Positions 61,507 through 64,000 of a DNA stretch of 64,000 bases are shown here, piece by piece (the stretch's first letter is position 1; each line of letters starts with the position of its first letter). The notes beneath the pieces were generated by a model. It was not told where the DNA came from, ran no database searches, and saw only the letters and a program-made list of their open reading frames with translations. The stretch comes from Shimia sp. SK013. Lineage in GTDB: Bacteria > Pseudomonadota > Alphaproteobacteria > Rhodobacterales > Rhodobacteraceae. The stretch lies in the NCBI RefSeq assembly GCF_001292625.1, contig NZ_LAJH01000009.1, positions 372,001 through 436,000 of the forward strand. The letters run 5' to 3'. The translations under genes and the position numbers were made by a program.

Positions 61507-62871
61507 TTACATCAACTTGCGTCTGCGTGTCACGTGAATATCCAGATCGGTTATCTTTTTTCGCAGGGTATTTCGGTTGATGCCAAGCAAATCGGCACAT
61601 TTTGCCTGATTTCCTCCGGTGGCATCCAAAGCGATCTCGATCAATGGCAGTTCAATCTCGCGCAGAATACGCCCATACAAGCCCGCGGGCGGCAACATAT
61701 TACCGTGCAGATCAAAATAGCGTCGCAAATGCCGCGCAACCGATGCCGACAATTTCTCGGTATCCTCGCCACCCAAAAGCGGACCCACCTGAGGCTGCGC
61801 ACCCAGCACCATTTCGGCTTCGGTTCGCGAAATCTCTTCGCTTTGCGCGGTAAGCACCAAACGCCGAACCGCATTCTCAAGCTGGCGCACATTGCCCGGC
61901 CAACTATAGGCCCTGAACATTTCAATTGCGTCTTCCGAGAAAACACGCGTCGCCGCGCCGTCGCGCTCTGTCCGATTTAGAAAATGGTCCACCAGCAAAG
62001 GAATGTCGTCCACCCGTTCGCGAAGGCTGGGCACATGCACGGTTGCCCCATTCAATCGGTAATACAGGTCTTGCCGCACACGGCCCTTTTCCATGGCCTG
62101 CTGAAGGTCAATCTGGCTGGTTGCCATGAACCGCGGGTTTTGTTCACCCGGCGCGTCAATCATGCGCACAATCCGCGCCTGAATTTCGTCGTCGATATCT
62201 CCGATTTCATCAATCAGAATGGTGCCGCCTTTGGCCTTGGCCAAGACCCGCGCAGGGCCCTCCAGGTCCACCAGTTCCGATGCGTTTGCCACCACAAAAG
62301 GCAACGATCTACGGTCAGAAAAGTCATGAATTTCTCTCGCAATCAACGACTTGCCCGTTCCGCTTTCACCGGAAATCAACACGGGAAGATCCGTATTCAT
62401 CACGCGCGCAACCAGCCGATACAGCGCCTGCATCGCCGGAGTGCGCCCAACCAGCGGCAATTCATCCGGACGGTCTTTGTCACCCTGCGGCTCTGTAGGT
62501 GCGCGCCGTTTCAACTCCAATGCCTTCCCTGTGCGCTTCATCAGATCTGGCAGATCAAACGGCTTGGGCAGGTAATCATAGGCTTCCGCTTCAGCCGCCT
62601 GAATGGCGGTCATGATCGTATTTTGTGCGGAAATCACAATCACCGGCAAACCGGGTCGGTCCTCAGCAATCTTGGGCAACATCTCAAGGCCATTGCCGTC
62701 CGGCATGACTACATCCGTGATCACCACGTCGCCTTTGCCCTCTGCGACCCAGCGCATCAGGGTGGTCAGCGACGAAGTTGCGTGCACTTTGCACCCAGCC
62801 CGCGTCAAAGCTTGCGTCAAAACCGTGCGGATCGTGCGGTCATCATCCGCGACCAGAACCGTGCCATCCAT
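61507..62871 (-). CDS. ntrC: Nitrogen regulator NtrC, without GAFTGA loop
   Basis: A 454-residue response regulator. Receiver: [12 protein letters not shown] and phospho-acceptor Asp in [15 protein letters not shown]+ domain: Walker A GESGTGKS and Walker [11 protein letters not shown]. The region that would hold GAFTGA is replaced by [21 protein letters not shown], as known for Rhodobacter NtrC, which activates the housekeeping-sigma polymerase. The C-terminal Fis helix-turn-helix ([20 protein letters not shown]) is typical. Start overlaps the ntrB stop by one base. Confidence 0.95.
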   Translation of the reverse strand: MDGTVLVADDDRTIRTVLTQALTRAGCKVHATSSLTTLMRWVAEGKGDVVITDVVMPDGNGLEMLPKIAEDRPGLPVIVISAQNTIMTAIQAAEAEAYDYLPKPFDLPDLMKRTGKALELKRRAPTEPQGDKDRPDELPLVGRTPAMQALYRLVARVMNTDLPVLISGESGTGKSLIAREIHDFSDRRSLPFVVANASELVDLEGPARVLAKAKGGTILIDEIGDIDDEIQARIVRMIDAPGEQNPRFMATSQIDLQQAMEKGRVRQDLYYRLNGATVHVPSLRERVDDIPLLVDHFLNRTERDGAATRVFSEDAIEMFRAYSWPGNVRQLENAVRRLVLTAQSEEISRTEAEMVLGAQPQVGPLLGGEDTEKLSASVARHLRRYFDLHGNMLPPAGLYGRILREIELPLIEIALDATGGNQAKCADLLGINRNTLRKKITDLDIHVTRRRKLM

Positions 62872-63956
62872 CAGTGGCTCTCCTCATATTTTGCTATTGT
62901 GTCCTTACCGGCACGCGGCAAAGAAAGTTTGAAGACCGTGCGCCCGGGCACGCTGTCCACAGAGATCATACCGCCGTGGTCCGAGATGATTTTACTGACC
63001 AGTGCCAGCCCCAATCCGGTGCCGTTTTCGCGCCCAGACACAAAGGGGTCAAAAATGTCCCCCTGAATGTCCTGCGGCAATCCGGGACCGTCGTCGATGA
63101 TTTCCACTTGCAGAGGCAACAGGCGGCCACCGCCATCTGCCCGCCGCAACCGAAAACTGTGTTCGTAGTAGGTCTTGATCCTGATTACACCTTTTTTGTC
63201 AGCAGCTTCCGAGGCGTTCTTCAGAAGGTTCAGCACCACCTGAACCAACTGGTCCGCATCACCAGCTGCCGGTGGCAGCGACGGATCGTAGTCCTCTATG
63301 ATGGCCATGTGTGCGCCAAAGCCCAACAAAGCAGACCGCCGCGCACGATCCAGAACGTCGTGAATGTTGACAGGTTTCTGCGCAGGAAGTGACAGGTTCC
63401 CAAATTGCTCGACTTGCTCGAGCAATTTCACAATCCTGCGGCTTTCCTCAACAATCAGATCCGTAAGTTCGAGATCTTCCTGGCTGAGGTTCATGGAAAG
63501 CAACTGCGCGGCACCGGTGATGCCCGCCAGCGGGTTTTTAATCTCATGGGCCAGCATTTCCGCCATGCCAATTGCCGATTTAGCCGAAGACTTCACGCCG
63601 TGGCTGCGGGTCAAGCGCCCGGCCAATTCCCGCGAAGAAATCATAAACAGCATCTCGCCGTCAGATTCCGTCAGCGGCGCAATTTGCAGATTGCATTGCA
63701 CAGGCGGTCCCTCGCCGGTGCCAACGTCCGCGTCATTCACAAACAAAGGTGTGCCATGAACACGCGCGCGTCGAAACGCATCTTCCAGAGGCGCGTCGAT
63801 CATTACCTTGTCCCAAATTGGCTGACCTGCCATCGCCTTTGTAGATGCGTTCAGAAACGTCTCGGCTGCGGGATTGAGGTTAAGGATATTGTCGTGGCGA
63901 TCCACCAACAACGCAGGGACCGGCATTGAATTCCATATCGGGTTGTCGGTGCTCAT
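62871..63956 (-). CDS. ntrB: Nitrogen sensor kinase/phosphatase NtrB
   Basis: A 361-residue soluble histidine kinase. An N-terminal PAS domain ([20 protein letters not shown]) precedes HisKA with the H-box [16 protein letters not shown] and HATPase_c ([29 protein letters not shown]). It phosphorylates NtrC under PII control. Its ATG overlaps the stop of an upstream gene in ATGA; in Rhodobacter that position is held by nifR3 (dusB). Confidence 0.95.
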   Translation of the reverse strand: MSTDNPIWNSMPVPALLVDRHDNILNLNPAAETFLNASTKAMAGQPIWDKVMIDAPLEDAFRRARVHGTPLFVNDADVGTGEGPPVQCNLQIAPLTESDGEMLFMISSRELAGRLTRSHGVKSSAKSAIGMAEMLAHEIKNPLAGITGAAQLLSMNLSQEDLELTDLIVEESRRIVKLLEQVEQFGNLSLPAQKPVNIHDVLDRARRSALLGFGAHMAIIEDYDPSLPPAAGDADQLVQVVLNLLKNASEAADKKGVIRIKTYYEHSFRLRRADGGGRLLPLQVEIIDDGPGLPQDIQGDIFDPFVSGRENGTGLGLALVSKIISDHGGMISVDSVPGRTVFKLSLPRAGKDTIAKYEESH

Positions 63957-64000
63957 GCGGCCTCTTCTTTGGTATTTTTGTTGTTTTGACCTGCGAGCGC
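63953..64000 (-). CDS. dusB: C-terminal end of an upstream gene, probably dusB/nifR3 (partial)
   Basis: The last 15 codons and TGA of a frame that overlaps the ntrB start in ATGA; the visible tail reads [15 protein letters not shown]. The identity rests on position: nifR3 (tRNA-dihydrouridine synthase B) precedes ntrB in Rhodobacter-type genomes. The residues themselves are not diagnostic. Confidence 0.5.
   Translation of the reverse strand, partial: ALAGQNNKNTKEEAA

Overview
The window reads as a chromosomal segment of a marine roseobacter-type alphaproteobacterium (Rhodobacteraceae). The main evidence is gene order and family content: the ntrB-ntrC-ntrY-ntrX block followed by trkA-trkH-hfq-hflX, NtrC-family regulators without the GAFTGA loop, the purC / ATPase-inhibitor-zeta pair, RNase E with a large acidic insertion, and a methionine synthase apparently split into separate polypeptides. 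I see no rRNA, tRNA, CRISPR array, prophage or recognisable insertion sequence.

Layout. 1-1.5 kb: 3' part of a surface-sugar (nonulosonate-type) operon, with an SDR enzyme and a CMP-sugar cytidylyltransferase. 1.7-4.8 kb: lipid A-type acyltransferase, rlmE and ppx. 5.0-7.4 kb: a one-carbon operon of a PF13769 'virulence factor' protein, methylenetetrahydrofolate reductase and the pterin-binding methyltransferase module. 7.5-16 kb: acyl-CoA ligase, cardiolipin synthase, YihY membrane protein, an unknown gene behind a structured leader, a hydrolase-P450 operon and CcdA. 16-20 kb: tusA, and rne with a long structured leader. 20.1-21.2 kb: a minimal mercury-type cassette (merR, merT, a Cys-rich protein) with a textbook MerR promoter. 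21.3-28.2 kb: HAD phosphatase, beta-barrel protein, dctB-dctD, purC-purS-purQ and the zeta subunit. 28.4-36.3 kb: an MprF-like protein and the remaining methionine-synthase modules (homocysteine methyltransferase, corrinoid protein, DUF1638), separated by an adenylate cyclase, a nuclease and a radical SAM gene. 36.3-45.9 kb: desaturase, cupin regulator with an acyl-CoA ligase and DsbA-like gene, MFS exporter and mfd. 46-52 kb: hemB, SYLF lipoprotein, hydrolase, beta-hydroxyacid dehydrogenase and penicillin acylase-like protein. 52-64 kb: hflX, hfq, trkH, trkA, two tandem small lipoproteins, ntrX, ntrY, ntrC, ntrB and the last codons of a probable dusB.

How the genes work together. The most coherent story is methionine synthesis. 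MTHFR would make 5-methyl-THF, the pterin-binding protein would move the methyl to cobalamin on the small corrinoid protein, and the BHMT-like protein would pass it to homocysteine. Two of these proteins share an unusual Arg/Gly-rich C-terminal tail, and two intergenic regions of the same neighbourhood share a CGACAAATTGT palindrome-like motif. PF13769 and DUF1638 proteins sit beside these modules and are the best candidates for undescribed accessory parts. A second theme is regulation: three NtrC-family response regulators in one window all lack the sigma-54 contact loop.
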